Source: Setaria digitata
Taxonomy: Eukaryota; Nematoda; Chromadorea; Rhabditida; Setariidae
Assembly (NCBI GenBank): GCA_003640385.1
Contig: RCAB01000015.1
Coordinates: 310,001-374,000 of the forward strand
Length of the DNA: 64,000 nucleotides
Reading direction: 5' to 3'
Shown here: positions 40,764 to 54,600 of the stretch, piece after piece
How positions within the stretch are numbered: position 1 is the first letter of the stretch
How the letters are laid out: each line of letters opens with the position of its first letter
Translations under genes and position numbers: made by a program
Notes under the pieces: generated by a model
What the model saw: the letters and a program-made list of their open reading frames with translations, nothing else
Told to the model about the DNA's origin: nothing
The model's database searches: none

Positions 40764-42091
40764 TTATATAAGTGTCCCTTTAATTTGGCATAATGCACCC
40801 TTAATTTCAATACGTGAAAATTTGATCAATATATGATCACCAAGCTTTGGACACTTCCTTGCATTCCTTATGAGAGCAAAAAAAGTTATTGTATTGTATA
40901 ATTTAGCGGTGACAAATTTCTGAAAGGAAAATAAGAATAAAAAACTAAAATTAATACTTAACTGTTAATAGGAAGTAAATCAATGGTGAAATATTTATTA
41001 AGCTTTTATTGCTTTTTGACTTCGACGTAGAGTGTATTGTCTAATACTTAACTGTTAACTGCAACAGGATAAAAGCCAAGAAGCTGGAATCGAAGCGAAT
41101 AATTGCAAGATAAAACTCAGTTTCATCTCTAATGTTTTTTTGTTTCTCAAGAAAAATGTCGTATTGTTAGGCGAAAAATTAAAATACCTTATCAACAGCT
41201 GTTACTACGCAGTTATAAGAATGACCTTCTTCTGGACAAAATACGATACAGTTTATGTTTAGATCAATATGCATACACGGTTGATCAGCAATACATAACG
41301 GCTTATCAATAATATCAACCTTTTCGATAGCTAATAAAATGCCATTCAGCCTCAACAAACATTATGTGCATTTATTGAAGAAAGCCAAAATTCTACTTAA
41401 TTACTTGAAAAAGTGAATGGAAAGCACAGAGAAAACTGAAATACTAAATAACCAAAGATTCTGATATGACAACATTCTTCATCTTAATAAATCCGCTGCT
41501 ATAAACGAAAATTCATAAAAATTCATTATGAAACTTACGATTTCTTGTACTGACCAAGTGAACAGTTTAAAATATATCTGATAGCATTTGTAGCTTCTCC
41601 TAACTGATGCCAGCCAATTGTTACGTGGCGATTTTCAACTACTAAATGCAAACCACAATCTGCATTTCTTGCCATAATTCTATAATTTTAACAAAATTAA
41701 GTACTTTAAGTTACTGAAAATATGAAACCAAAAAAAAGTAATGCGCATTTATTAAAATTAAAATTGTTGTTTGAAATATTCAAAATTATCCTGTCATAAT
41801 AAATTTCCATTTGCATAGACCTTTTAAATATGTCACAAAATTTGATTTTCCAGCAAAAGTTAAATATTTTTACCGCTGAAGTTTTTGATAACTCATCCCA
41901 ACATATCTATTCATTCCCATTCTCAATTTATTACAATTGTTGGCTGTATTGCTCCTGTTTTGTTTCTTGAAATTTGGTGATACTTCACTTGGATCCAGCC
42001 CTAATTTTCCATCATCATTTCCTAGCTTCGCCTTTTTCGTGCTTATTTCATCGTCCCATTCCACCTCTTGTGATCTTTTCCGCTTACCCAT
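40764..42091 (-). CDS. RPA43-like RNA polymerase I subunit (POLR1F family)
   Basis: RPA43 pairs with RPA14 to form the pol I stalk and contacts TIF-IA/RRN3 for rRNA transcription. Exons 42091-41874, 41679-41555, 41330-41188 and 40919-40764 keep frame and give 213 residues ending at TAA 40764-40766. The N-terminus is a basic, nuclear-signal-like MGKRKRS. The diagnostic part is exon 3, MHIDLNINCIVFCPEEGH followed by VVTAVDK, which resembles the IHLNIEADFVIFCPEPG segment I recall from human POLR1F. The last exon (GDHILIKFSRIEIKGALCQIKGTL) fits the OB-fold end. It is shorter than human RPA43, which has a long Lys-rich tail. The assignment rests mainly on exon 3, so it is less certain than its neighbours. 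A TATATTTTAG acceptor-like site 46 nt upstream of the ATG may be a trans-splice site. Confidence 0.72.
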
Positions 42092-42136
42092 TCTGGTATA
42101 TTCCAATTTCGAGCAAAAAAAATGGAGCAGAACTGA

Positions 42137-42146
42137 ACTAAAATAT
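42137..42146 (-). other. Candidate trans-splice acceptor upstream of RPA43-like gene
   Basis: On the minus strand TATATTTTAG ends about 46 nt before the ATG at 42091, and no upstream coding exon is evident. It is a good match to nematode 3' splice sites. SL addition is inferred and not shown. Confidence 0.3.
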
Positions 42147-42787
42147 AAAGCGAACAAATCTTTAATGGACAGACAAATATGTAAAATTCTATATATTCAA
42201 AACATGTTCAATGAGAAAAAAAGTATAGAATTTAAAAACCAGGATTTTGGCCATAGAATTCCGGAATACAATCACGACACTACTCAATTACAAAGAAGTT
42301 ATAGTATTTTATTTTAAAATAATCGGATTAATAATTTAAGATATTGTACTTCTTAAAATGCAGTCTATGAAAAACTGTTTTGCAAAGGTAAAATAGGCCA
42401 ATTTCAGCTTTTGAAACCTAATAAACCAGAATGATTCATAGTTTTTTCTAGAAACTTTATTGGATTTTAAACATGATTGAAAAAAGGGGGAAAAAAAAAG
42501 ATAAATCAAGTAATAAACTGAAAATGTTTATTGGATAATCTCATATACGATATTACCATTTATCGAGCAAAAAAATGATAAAGTATACAACAGAAACAGC
42601 TATTTCATTCAGTAAGTTCAATTAATTATCTTATTTGATGCATACATACATGAAATAAAACAAACATATCCATTTATTTCGCTGTATTTGTTTTTCCAGT
42701 TTATGGCATTAATTTATCAGCTACATAAAAATGATGATAATTACGACTAACAACAATCTCAATATTGATAGAAGAAAGATTCCAGAA

Positions 42788-44240
42788 CTATAATTTTAAC
42801 GGTATATTAGGCCATAAATGTGCATTAGGTTGGGAATAATTCTGCTCAAATCGGAGATCCAAATGTGTTTCCATTGCCAGAATTTTTTCAGTATGACTTC
42901 CATATAATTTTTTCATTTTAAGCAGCTTCCTTTGTCGGTCAGCAGATGTATCCGGCATTTGCGAAGATGGAAACTCACTGCCATAAACTCCGACTGCAAC
43001 GACGTAATTGAAAGAGAAAATTGTATTATTTCAAACTGACTTAATGAAGTGAGACTCGTAAATTTTTGATATGAGTTAAGATATCTTGGTCATGCTAAAG
43101 ACTACGTAAAATTTATCACTACTGTGGAAATAGACCAACCGGATTAATAAATTAAAATGATGCATGAGCCACTGGCAGAATTTATAAGAATTCCGAGTAG
43201 TCATTATTCATAATATTTTTGGACAGCAAAGAAGAAAAGGCACTTACTCTTGTCAGCCATCACATAGTGATCCTGCTTGCAACATCTGCTTTCCTTATTT
43301 TTCTTGGCCTCTTTACTGCGATTAGCGTCTCCTAAAACATCATATTGCCGAATGAATCAATATCTTCCTCCTCGAAAATCATTTTCAATTACACTTAAAG
43401 ACGGGATCAAATATAAAATTCCGGTATCACAATTCACTGATTTGATAAAAAAAAAAGTATTTAAATTTACATTCTAATGACTTGCAGCCTGCTAGTTCAG
43501 TGTAGCGAAGAGAATTTTTCCAAATTCTCAGCTCAAGCATTACCCATTTTATTACAGGAAAGCAAATATTTTAATCATAAGATACACTCTGAAGATATTT
43601 ACTTACTTACGTTGTTTCCTGTGCTCAATTGTCTGTCGGAAAAAAGCTGCCATTTCGGTACTCATATCAATATCCTCATCGGCACCGCGTGACGATAAAT
43701 CCTCTCCAACATCTGGCAACGAGTAATTGCTACTAGTTCGTGCTAAAATAAAAATCTGCTATATAAAAAATGCCAACACTGCTGTAAAGTAAAAAGGGGC
43801 ACATTTTTCAATCTTAATCTACTAACTATAGATTAGTTCAGAAAATTCAAAATTAACCTGAAGCCAATTAAAATGCATGAAATAAATGATAATCATATAA
43901 TTAACACAACAGCAAATTAAACTAGATGCTATCGATTCCAGCATATTACTAAAATGTATCAATACTCACACAAATAATTCCCAAATATATTAATATCCCA
44001 CAAAAAAAAAAAAAAAAAAGAAAAAACTGTGCTTGATAAATGAATTAATTTAACACTATATTTACCAGCGAAATTCGATTCCATATCATTAGGAATTGAA
44101 ATATCTGATAAACCGTTCACCGCATAATCTCGAGCTGATTTATGTGCTTGAACCCATCGTACAGCTGCCCGATGATAATTCCAAAAACTTGCCAAATGTT
44201 GGTCATTCAGAAACCAAGCCTTATTATCAAACATTACCAT
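42788..44240 (-). CDS. GEMIN8: Gemin8 (SMN-complex subunit)
   Basis: In the vertebrate SMN complex Gemin8 binds SMN and recruits Gemin6/7 for snRNP assembly. Exons 44240-44066, 43742-43611, 43331-43248 and 42993-42788 keep frame and give 198 residues (human 242). Family signatures: an N-terminal aromatic helix with FWNYHRAAVRWVQAHKSA (compare YWQHYHQAMAWMQSHHNA in the human protein as I remember it); a central acidic segment with MSTEMAAFFRQTIEHRKQR; DHYVMADKS; and KMKKLYGSHTEKILAME leading to the C-terminal signature LWPNIPLKL, almost identical to the human end WPVIPLKF. The ATG is abutted by a TTATTTAG acceptor, so a trans-spliced leader or a 5' non-coding exon directly before it is likely. 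The RPA43-like gene follows 0.7 kb downstream on the same strand. Confidence 0.88.
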
Positions 44241-45629
44241 CTAAATAAGCATGACAAATCTGTTCCACTTCAACGCATATCTACAATAATAATCACGCAT
44301 GAAAGTATAAGGTTTAACCCCCTTCAGCTGTGAAAGTCTCATGTTGAATATGACGAACTTTTTAGCAGTTTTGAGCAAGTCAAAAACACCAACCGGTTGA
44401 TAACTGGAGTTTATACCCAAAAGAGTATTCTTTTATTTTAGGTTTTTTGGTTACTTTTCCCATTCTACCACCATGAATGGATAAGTGAAATCGAAATATA
44501 TGTGATTATAATTATGATTATGATGATTATTATTATTATCGAAAAAGAAAAATATTTTTTAAATAAAACTGTTAAATGAGAGGAGTAAAACCAAGCACAC
44601 ATATCCACCACACACGTATATATATATATATATTATATAAGCGGCAACTTCTGCCAAAAAAATAAGCACCACGATAATTAAGAATTTTCTTTTTTAGAAT
44701 AATTATATCTAAATTATGAACAAAAATATTAGGAAAGAGCAATGTTGTTGGAGCTTCACAGAGAGCTAATAATCACGAATAATGCATGAAGAGTTTTCGA
44801 AATGGATAAAATTACAGTAATTAAAACAAAAAAGCAACAACAAATAAATAAATATTAAATGGATTTCGATGACGAGTATATAAAAAACCAACAGTTTATA
44901 AGTATACGCATAAAATGGGAGATACTTTGGTGAAACAACAATTCTGTTCATATTTGACGTATCTTTTGGTGATACGAAGCGTAACACAGAACAGAAAAAA
45001 TACTTGTAACATTGATGTAATTTGAAATAACAGAAGTTTTGAAATGAAACTGCAAAGAAATCTTACAGTGTTCAGGGCAAAAAAGCTAGATGAAAATCGA
45101 AATTGCAAGAAACGTCAAATTCGCACTTTTTTTTTTACAGCTTTTGCATATTTCTTCTTTATGAAGCAATAAAAGTAGTTGAAAAAAATATTACTCTTTA
45201 TTGCAGTAATCAAATTTCAAATCCAGTGCCTAAGTAAATAAATTTTTTTCCTTCTGTATAGAGTGCTATATCTATTTTCAAATTACATACAATTTCAGTG
45301 CTATTATGCATGAAATTGTAATAACATCTCGACAAATTAATTGTGGGCAATTATTAAGCGTTAAGCTACAGTTACGTTTAAGTGATGAAGAAGAATATGC
45401 AGCTAAAACAAAAACAAAAACAAGAACAATGAAATATTTTCTGAATATTAAAAAAAAACCGAATTCAAGCAACAATCACCATTTATGCTTTCAAAGTAAA
45501 TGGTGCATAAGGTCTTGCTTAATATTAATTCATTCTGGAAGTAATAAATGATGATTTGATACTATAAAAGAGGCGATAATTGGTAACCTAGTAAAATGGT
45601 AATCAATGACAACGCTAATTGCTGAGTAA
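44241..45629. other. Intergenic spacer between DLGAP and Gemin8
   Basis: 1.4 kb, AT-rich, with a TATATATA run near 44620-44640 and several A or T tracts. It should hold the DLGAP 3' UTR. I see no additional gene. Confidence 0.55.
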
Positions 45630-48600
45630 TCAGACAGCAACATGAGTTTTGTTATCATTGTTACGTTCACACTGATGTTCTTCTTCAGCTTTCATCAACT
45701 CTTTTTGACGTCGTTTCGCTGCAGCTAAAGCTGTCTGTCGACGCTGCACTTCAAGTGCCACTTTTTCACTATTTACTATTGGTGAGTGATACTGTGCTTT
45801 CTTTATAGAGTCACCGCGACTTTCACCGACTATGCTGAAAAAATGATTCAATTCGAAATATTTCGCTGCATATTTGTGATGAATAATTACACCATAGCAA
45901 GGTTAAACAGACCACGGGTCCCGTCCCACACAAATGGCTGTAAGAATTCTTTTATTTACAATAACTTCAATATTGTTAAAATGAAAAGAATTACCTCACT
46001 GAAGGGAGTTCTACTTCCTTTGGTTCCCAGTGATTCCCACGAAGAGCATTGATTTCATGAAAATTAGCCTCTAATTCTTTCAGTTCAATACTGATCAGTG
46101 CCCAGTAACCAGAAAGATCACTGAGCGTTACCTGCTGTGCATCCGAATTTTGATTCTAAAAGATTAATTCTTCCACAAGGAAAAAGTAGCAAAAAAAAAA
46201 AGAAGAAATCAAACTGCGTATTGTTGTATAGTTTTTGAATTCACAAACAGCGAATTTTGGTGTTTCGCTGAAGCAAATGTAAAGCAAAATCACGTATCGC
46301 TTCAAGGTAGATTTGATATTACGATTTAAAGTCATAATTCCAGGAGATTAAAAGGTTAAAAGTGAAAGGTTAAAAACTAGAAACCAAATACAATGGAAAT
46401 CTAAAAATAACCAGATGGCTTATCACTAAATCTTCGAATTTAGCCATTTTTTTATCCAGCAGCAGACTCGCCTTTCCAACTGCAGTTCGAATCATCCCTG
46501 CAGCATATTCCGGTATACGATCTTCTGGAAAAAGTTAAACAAAATTATTCTGTGTAATGTTTTAAAAATAAAGTGTAAAACTGCATTGGTCTAAAAGAGC
46601 ACTGAAATGAGGATGAAATGAATTTTAGTCAATTAAACACCTTCTAAAAGATCATTGTTAGCTCGATCACGCTGTAGCTGCAAGCTCGTCCGCGCTTCCA
46701 TCAAAAGATTACGATAAGCTTTGCAATCAGGCAAAATGAAATTGATGCCATTTTCGTTTTTTACTTTTTCTGCCACCTGTTCATCCATTGATTGCCCATT
46801 TCCAACGGTTATCTTTAATTAAGAAAATGAAAAAATTGTTTTTATGCTATGCAAAAATTGCAGATATTATTTACAACCGAGCTAATGGATACCCCACTTT
46901 TTCCTTACTTTTCCATTTTAATACCAGCAGTAACCCAATTTAGTTGTAAACCTGCCCTACATTTTAATAATGAAATCCGATTTGCATAAACACTTAGTTA
47001 TTAGAAAAAAAAAGTTATTTAAACAAATATTTAGTCGTTAGTAATCATGGTTCCACTTTTCCAGTGGTGGATATTTTATTCAGCAGCAGAGCACCTGTTA
47101 AGTTTTTTATTCTGTAAATTAAATGCTGAAATTTTACGAAATTAAGCACAACAACAGCGCTAACAAACTCGTTCGAATTGCAAAATCCCAAACTAAATAT
47201 AAAATCTAGCCTCTGCCTGATTGTCAATGTGTGGTTCGCTCTCCACGGTCGTTTTCAGAAGGGCCTGATGCATTCGATGCGCGACAGATGGCTTTGGATT
47301 TGTATGTAAATATGCCGCACCGTACAACTGAAATCGGTTAATGGCAACGAATAAAGAAGAGTGGAAGAATTAATATCCTATTAGAACTGATAGATCAGAG
47401 TGCTTATTAGCCACAATATCTCAAAATCGAAATCAGAACAAAGCAGTTTTATAAGGCTGATCCAAAAGTACTTGTACCGTTAAACATCGATATTTTATAT
47501 TGGAGAATAATACTACGCTTATATTGAATAGATATGAATATATTACATATCATTTTTTTTTTAAAACCCTTCCCTGCTTTCTACTTTAATGACTTATTAC
47601 TTGTTGTTAATTTACCACTGTTGAATGAAAAATAAATTATTATAGATTTAATGAAATTCTAAATAGTTCGTAAGAGTGGAATGGGAGACAATTCACAAAT
47701 GAAAAAGTCTTCCGGAGAAAAAGAAAGTCTTGAAGTTAGAGCAGCGCAACACAGATAAGAAAATTGTAAATGATAAACTGAAAGCTGATCATTCCACCAT
47801 TATACCTAACAGGTTACCAAAGAACTTTGTTCGTCAATCTATGATATTTTCGCATTCGGCGTAAATTGGGTGAATATAAAAAAAATAAAAATATAAAAAA
47901 TTTCCATAAGTTGATGCATCAATCGTCACTCCGTTATTCAATAAAAAAATCTTGTTATAAAATTTCATTTTCTCTCATTCTAGCAGTAACTTCTATTTCT
48001 CGACCAGGATCATGACGTTCGATGAAATATGATATTTTAAAGAAACAACGACCAAGGAACTCATAAAATGAGCTTCCACCACAAAAACAGCTCATGAAAG
48101 CTGCGCCAAATTAAGACTGTCAGTGAGACATTTAAATTTAAATAGCATTATTATGAAAATGACTAGATGCAACCTCTTCGTAGAGGTGGAATGATGGAAT
48201 GATAACAGTATGTCATACTATAATCTTTCCCAAGAGGTCCCAAATGTGCTTATTGTATAAAGCTAATCAAAAGTATATTGAAAAATATGTTCTTGAGACT
48301 CCGAAAATTTTCTCTCCTGCTCCAGTTAAAGAAGTATTAAATCATTTTAAAAATTGTGAGGTGAAAACTTCTCCAAAATATTTTAGAAAAGTGACAAACT
48401 TGGTCCGAAAAAGCAATAGAATTTTGTGATGCATCAGGATGATTTAAAGGTTTCACGGTATGTCCTTCATCCAAGATAGTCGTACTTTCATTATAATGTG
48501 AATCTTCTGTTCCTGTTTAAAAAATTAATATATTTCAGAAGTGGATGAACGAAAACTGCATAAACTCAAAGCACTGTAGAACAAATTTTAACAAAGTTTG

Positions 48601-51600
48601 ATCTCAAAAATAATTTCATCATTAAACGTCCCCGCATCAAAATATAATCAAATCGCACCATTCTCCACATAAGTGAAATAGCAGCATTGCTAGTGAAAAA
48701 TTACATAGATTAATATGTTATTTCATTTGTAACAAGAGTCAAGAAACAACCCATATTCCTCATCTGTCCACTCCAATTATTTTCGAGTAAATGATCAAAG
48801 TGCTCGACTAGTTGCCGCACTGGTGCTGATGTCCTTGAAATATCATCTCCCATTTGTGAATTATTCCGACTCGTTATTTCTTCCGATGTCACACTAAAAA
48901 ATTCAAAAACGAATAACTGCAGGACTACAGAAGTATTTGCAGACGGAAATAAAGCCCTTAAGTCCAGAATTCAATCTAATCAAATAATAGGTATTGCTTT
49001 TAAAACGACAGAAAATAAAAAAAAAACTGAGGAAGAATGATAGAAAATTTAAACAAATGACCATTAATAGAAAAACAATCGAAATGAGCACATGTGAAGT
49101 TTATACTTAAGTTAGGTATATAATACAAGTTAAAGGAAACTCGTTATTAGTTCATCGAATACACTGAGCGTCATTTCTACCTAAACCAGTAAATAAATTC
49201 TCCAAAGATGGCCCACTCTATGCCTCCAAATCCTAAAAATTCATGATGTAATATTTCAGTTTCTTTTATTCAGTGTAAAACGAGCAGCAGAGAAATGAAT
49301 ACTAATTAACGGGATTGAATTATTGTGAAATTTTAACAGCATCTATAATCTTTAAAAAGAAGCAATCATAAAGTACAGTATGGAGAAAATTTGATGATCA
49401 CAATGAATAATGGACCAAGTAGGCACCAATAAAATGTGATTAACCATGAAGTCGGCCAATATATGCAACTTTTTCATAGTGCAATTTGTTACAAGTTGAG
49501 AGAGAATTGTACATGCAAAAAAAAGTGATAATAAAAATAATTCGTCCGAAATTTCACTAAGGAAGTAATGTAATGCAAATTCAGCTGACGGAAATTTTTA
49601 GTCACAGTTCCAAAAAATTGAGGGGAAAACAACGAAAAACTTTGGATTAATTGAACAGGAGTTAGACTTCACAGCTGATTTTATGGAATCATGGAGCACA
49701 ATATTCAACTAGAAATGGTCAAAAATTTTTTGTAATTTTTAAAAGAAAAAATAAAACAGAGAAAATGTTCGGGATGTTTTAACAACAGCTAATAATTAGA
49801 AATATTAGGGAATTTTGCAAGACTTTATTCTGTTTTATCGTCTGATATTAGACAAGACAACACTTGATGATAACAATCTTGTCTACATAAAAAGAAGGCA
49901 TCTAAAATTCTTTTCATGTTGTCACTATTCATATAGTGTATATTTGTCACACTCTTCTACTGGGAAAATATTTGACCTTATCAATCAAATAGTGAGCAGA
50001 TTTGATGACGTTAAGCCTCTTCAAGATGCCTAAACTGCATCGATATTATTAAACTAAATATTTACAAAATGTGATTAACTAACATCTATAGCTCGTTTAA
50101 AAAAGAAAAAACGCAAATCGACTGGCTGACGTTAAGCGACGTTAATCATAGTAAATCTATATAAATAAATAACCTCTGCAAAAATTTGGTGGATGTTACT
50201 GTTTTCTGAAGAAGCATTTCATAGGTTTTTTTTTTTCATATTTCCAATTTCCTCTTCCTAAGCGACTTTTATTCATTTATTCTCTTATTTTTATTTTTCC
50301 AAAAAAAAGTATTTGATCTAAATTTATACCATACCGAATAATTAATGTGAGAAAAAACAAGACTTTATAGAATTCAACTTTTTTTCTCCCACTGCTGCTT
50401 CATCCTTTTAAAATCTCTTCTTTTCCTTTTAATAAAAGCCCTCTCTTGTCACAAAAAAAAGGGAATAAATAACGATGACTCAAAGTTGTAAAGTGAAAGA
50501 GGCAATGTGAAGCTTTTAAAGAATTATTAAGATTGGGATTACCACACGAAGAATAGTCATTCTTATGAAAGGTTGCTAAAAAAAAAAGAAAACCCAGATC
50601 TCCATGACGAATTTTTGAAGAGATAGGAAAAGAGAAAAAATGAAAAATGCGCATGACGTAAATTAGTTGAAAAATTTAAAAAAAACGTCAAATAAACGAG
50701 AAAGAAGGAATCTCTTACAATCTCTCATAAAGAAGTAATCAATTGACAAACTGGCAATGGCAAAAATCTTGGAATGGTCGACGATGAATTTGAAACCACA
50801 AAAACAACTAACCAATGACTACGTAACTAATAACTAGGCGAAGAAAGGCACTGAAGACATGAAACAATCGATTACAACAAAAGAAACCAAGGAAATATTT
50901 GAGACGAAGAGGACGAATGCAAAAGTTTCAAGCTCTTCCAAAATCTATAAAAATTGATAATGGCAAAAAAAGACTTGGAAAAAGAGAAATAAATAAGCGT
51001 AAGAAGGAATTAAGAAAAAGTGTAGAGATAGTTTTTTTTCCCTTCAATTAAAAATAAAAATATAAAAAAGAAAACTCCTAACTCACCAAAATTTAATCGT
51101 TTTTCTTATAAACAGCAAAAATCTTCAACTTTAATCTTCCTTAAATATGAGCATATTACATTCATTCCCTAAGAAACTTAAAACATCAAAGGAAACGAAT
51201 GAATAAATATATGACTATAAGGCTATTTCTAAGGATATACGATCACTCCTGTTGGTCTGGAATGTAAACGCAAAGTGTAAAGGAATATGATACTGAATTT
51301 CGACTAGGTCATTCATCGAATGAGAGACAATATCAAGGAAAGTTTTAATGAGTATTTCTAAATCAAAATAAACAGATAAGACGATTAAGCCTTACTATTT
51401 AATTAAAACATACAATACAATACGCCAACTGCTGCATAATTAACGAACCATAATTTTTTATCTTCTTGTTCTTTTTATATTCAGCAAAGACGATAAAAAA
51501 CATTGGAAAAAGACTTAACAATACTAATAAAAAAAACTTTTTTTTTTTTTTAAGGAGAGAGATGGGCATAACGAAAAAAGACTTTAGCTCTAAACTCTAC

Positions 51601-54600
51601 AAAAAAAAAAAAAAAAAAAAAAAAAAGAAAAGCGAAAAAAGAGTAGACGGGCAAGAATAAATCCTATTTTAAATTTTAATTTTTAATCTACATTCAGATG
51701 AAACAGAAGTCATTCATTCACTTAAATAAATTTACACGAAACTACAGTAACCGTCTTTGATCAAAACATGACTTGGAATGACCTGTCGTCGCTGTCACTA
51801 TTACACCGTGGAGGATAACTTGTTCGCAACAGGCATTTACTCCAGAAGATACAATCATTATCAACGAGTTGTCATTACTGAGAAACAACCCGTGAAGGGC
51901 AATACTTATCATTCCATCCGTTCATTCATTCATTCATTTATTCATTCATCCACTACGCACCCATTCATCTGCATTGTAATCTTCACCCTATCGTCCTTAA
52001 ACTCTATGAATGAAAAATTTAACAGTCTGAAAAGATGAACCACATTTATCTCAAAATTTTTGTAATATCAAAATAAAGATAGAAAATGAAACATTAGAAG
52101 TGAAAAAAAAAAAAAAAAAATAGAGTAAGTGGACACAAGCGGCTAAATTAGAAGTATGAGAAGCTGTGAATGATAAATTGTTAGTCAGAAGTGAGCTAAA
52201 AGAAATTTGCGAAGAAGGAAACTAAGTAATGTGAAGTTATCATTTGATAAGATGACGATGGTCAGGAAATCATTCATTTTGATATTATGTTTTAAATTGT
52301 GTTATAGGTTTAACACAGATGTTTAAAATACAAAATCCAATGCTGTCTGAATGTTTCACAAAATTGGAGTTCTCTATTTGGTAAGTTATAAATTCACATA
52401 AATAAATTAAGCAACCGTAAATTTTATATTCTATACGGTGAAGAAAAAAAAAAGCAATTGTCACTTCCAGATTCTTTAAAAATTCTAATTTTGAAATGAA
52501 CCAAATTCATAGATGTCATGTGAGTTTAAATTTCTAATAATTTGCCGACCGAATAAGGACTTTTACGGAACCTAAAATTGAGTAGCAGTAGCCAATTGAA
52601 ATTTAAAATATGTTAATTAAATACTAGTATTTTGGCTTTGTAAATTAAATGATTTTGACAAAATGAATTCATGAAAAGCAAAAATTCTTTTCTTGACAGC
52701 ACAACTTTTTTAGTAAGCCAGATAATTTCGTTGACAAAAAAAAGTAGGCATTCTTCCTGGAAACTTCTTAAAGCTTCTGTTTTTTTTTTTTTTTTTTTTC
52801 GACTGCAGCGAAGGAACAGCTTACCACTATCTATTTTCTTATTGTTACTGTAAAAGCGTACCTTTTCCGCATATCATTCCCATCATTCTGAGTGAAAGCC
52901 AATTTACGCGTCTCAACAATACTCATCGGTAATTTTGGAGGTATGGTGCTCTGCCATCGTCGAGATTCATCGATATGACGATATGGACGACGATAACCAT
53001 TAAGAGCACAACTGATTCGTAAGTAGGATGGTACACGGGTCACAACATCAAATTTATCATCTGAGTGGATATCATTTGCGTTCATAGATAATGCAGTTAC
53101 ACTTCTTTCCATTTCCTTTAATTTTAATAAAAATTGGGAAAAATTAGATAAGAAAAATCCGCTAGTATATTCTGCTATCAATGATCCTAACTATCATTTA
53201 ATGAACAACTGAATTACGATAAAAAGTTGTATACTGTCTCATAATACCTAAAGGAAAATGAGAAATTTTACTCAGTAGTCCGCAAAGGAACCTTAAGCGA
53301 AGTATATCACAAGAAAAACGGACTCTGTAATAAACGAGTAAATTTTGTCTTAAGACATACATTAAATATAAAAAAAGTTTCGAACCAATTAACAAATTAT
53401 GGATATCATGCTACCATTAAAAGAAAACTAATACACAATGTAATACGCAGCAATCATAAACTTGCAAGATATTTTTGATGCTAAGAACATCTCCACACAG
53501 TTGAATGCACCACAATTATTCATTCATAATAGCAAGCACTTTTAAACCCAGCATTGCAACAAATATAAGAAACGAAAATAGTTACTGGAAGTGAATATTG
53601 ATTGAAATTGAAATAGTTAAAAATTACTTGATCTTTGCGGACTGTTATAAGACGCAAGTCATTTTCTGATACTGTTGGTCTGGACAATACATCTCCAGAA
53701 GCATAGGCTGTTGGAAGGGCTGAAGTGGAGAAAACCTAAAACACTTGTCCATTAAATCACTTCCTTCACGACTGAAAAAGAATAATAATTGAGCGGTAAT
53801 TACCAATTTGCATGTTATTTCCCTTACAACAGCTGGAGGAAGTGTTTTACATTTGAATAGAATCAGGTCATTACATGCGTTTTTTTTAAAGCTCATTTAA
53901 CAATATGAAATACCAAATTTGTGAAACAAGCGAATGTTAGCGAAAACAACGAAGTAGCTAAAAAAAAAAAGACATAAAACATTTGAATGAACTAAGAACG
54001 CTTTCACGACCATCAAATAAACCTCGTTTTGTAAAGCGAACTACAACAGCGACCGAAATAAGTATAACTTTGCATTAAAATAAAATTTTAAACTAACTTC
54101 ATTGGGAGAGATAATTTAGTAAACCAGAAAAATTTCAGGAAAAAGAAAATTTAGAACATAAATATTCATTAATGAAGATTATATTAACGAGGACATATTT
54201 ATTTAGAAAAGGATGATGAAGTGCCACCACTAACTTTAATTTGTTAACTATTACAGTCAACAAATTTCTTTTTAATTTCCAGACACATTTTCTATTTCTG
54301 CTATGCCGATTTTTCTATTCACTGAGTAAAACATGAAGCACAGAGGTAAAAAGCGAATGAGTGTCGAACTAAAAACAGCGAAAATGAGAAAGGAAAAGAA
54401 ATGCAAAAACTTTATTTGTAGTCGGATTTGTAAAAAAAAAAAAGAAAAAAAAATTTTTAAAATACATAACATTATATCTGAATGCAAAGGAAGAAAAAAA
54501 TCCGGAGAAAAGCTAAAATCCAACTAACTATTCCCAAATAAGAAACTCTTAACAGACAATTTTTCCCTAAGTGTAGCCTTGAAAATGCATTCCTGAGCTG

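Larger units (their letters stand above)
48894..52861 (-). other. Long DLGAP intron (intron 5)
   Basis: 3.97 kb between exons ending at 52862 and starting at 48893. It is AT-rich, with a 26-A run (51601-51626) and a (TTCA)n run (51922-51955). The ORFs inside have no coding character and none matches a family I know. A missed small exon that keeps phase cannot be excluded. Confidence 0.55.

Noticed and set aside
41937..42317. 126-residue plus-strand ORF
   Set aside because: Antisense to the first RPA43-like exon; low-complexity composition.
48199..48429. 76-residue plus-strand ORF inside the DLGAP gene
   Set aside because: Overlaps DLGAP exon 48512-48400 on the opposite strand and shows no family features.
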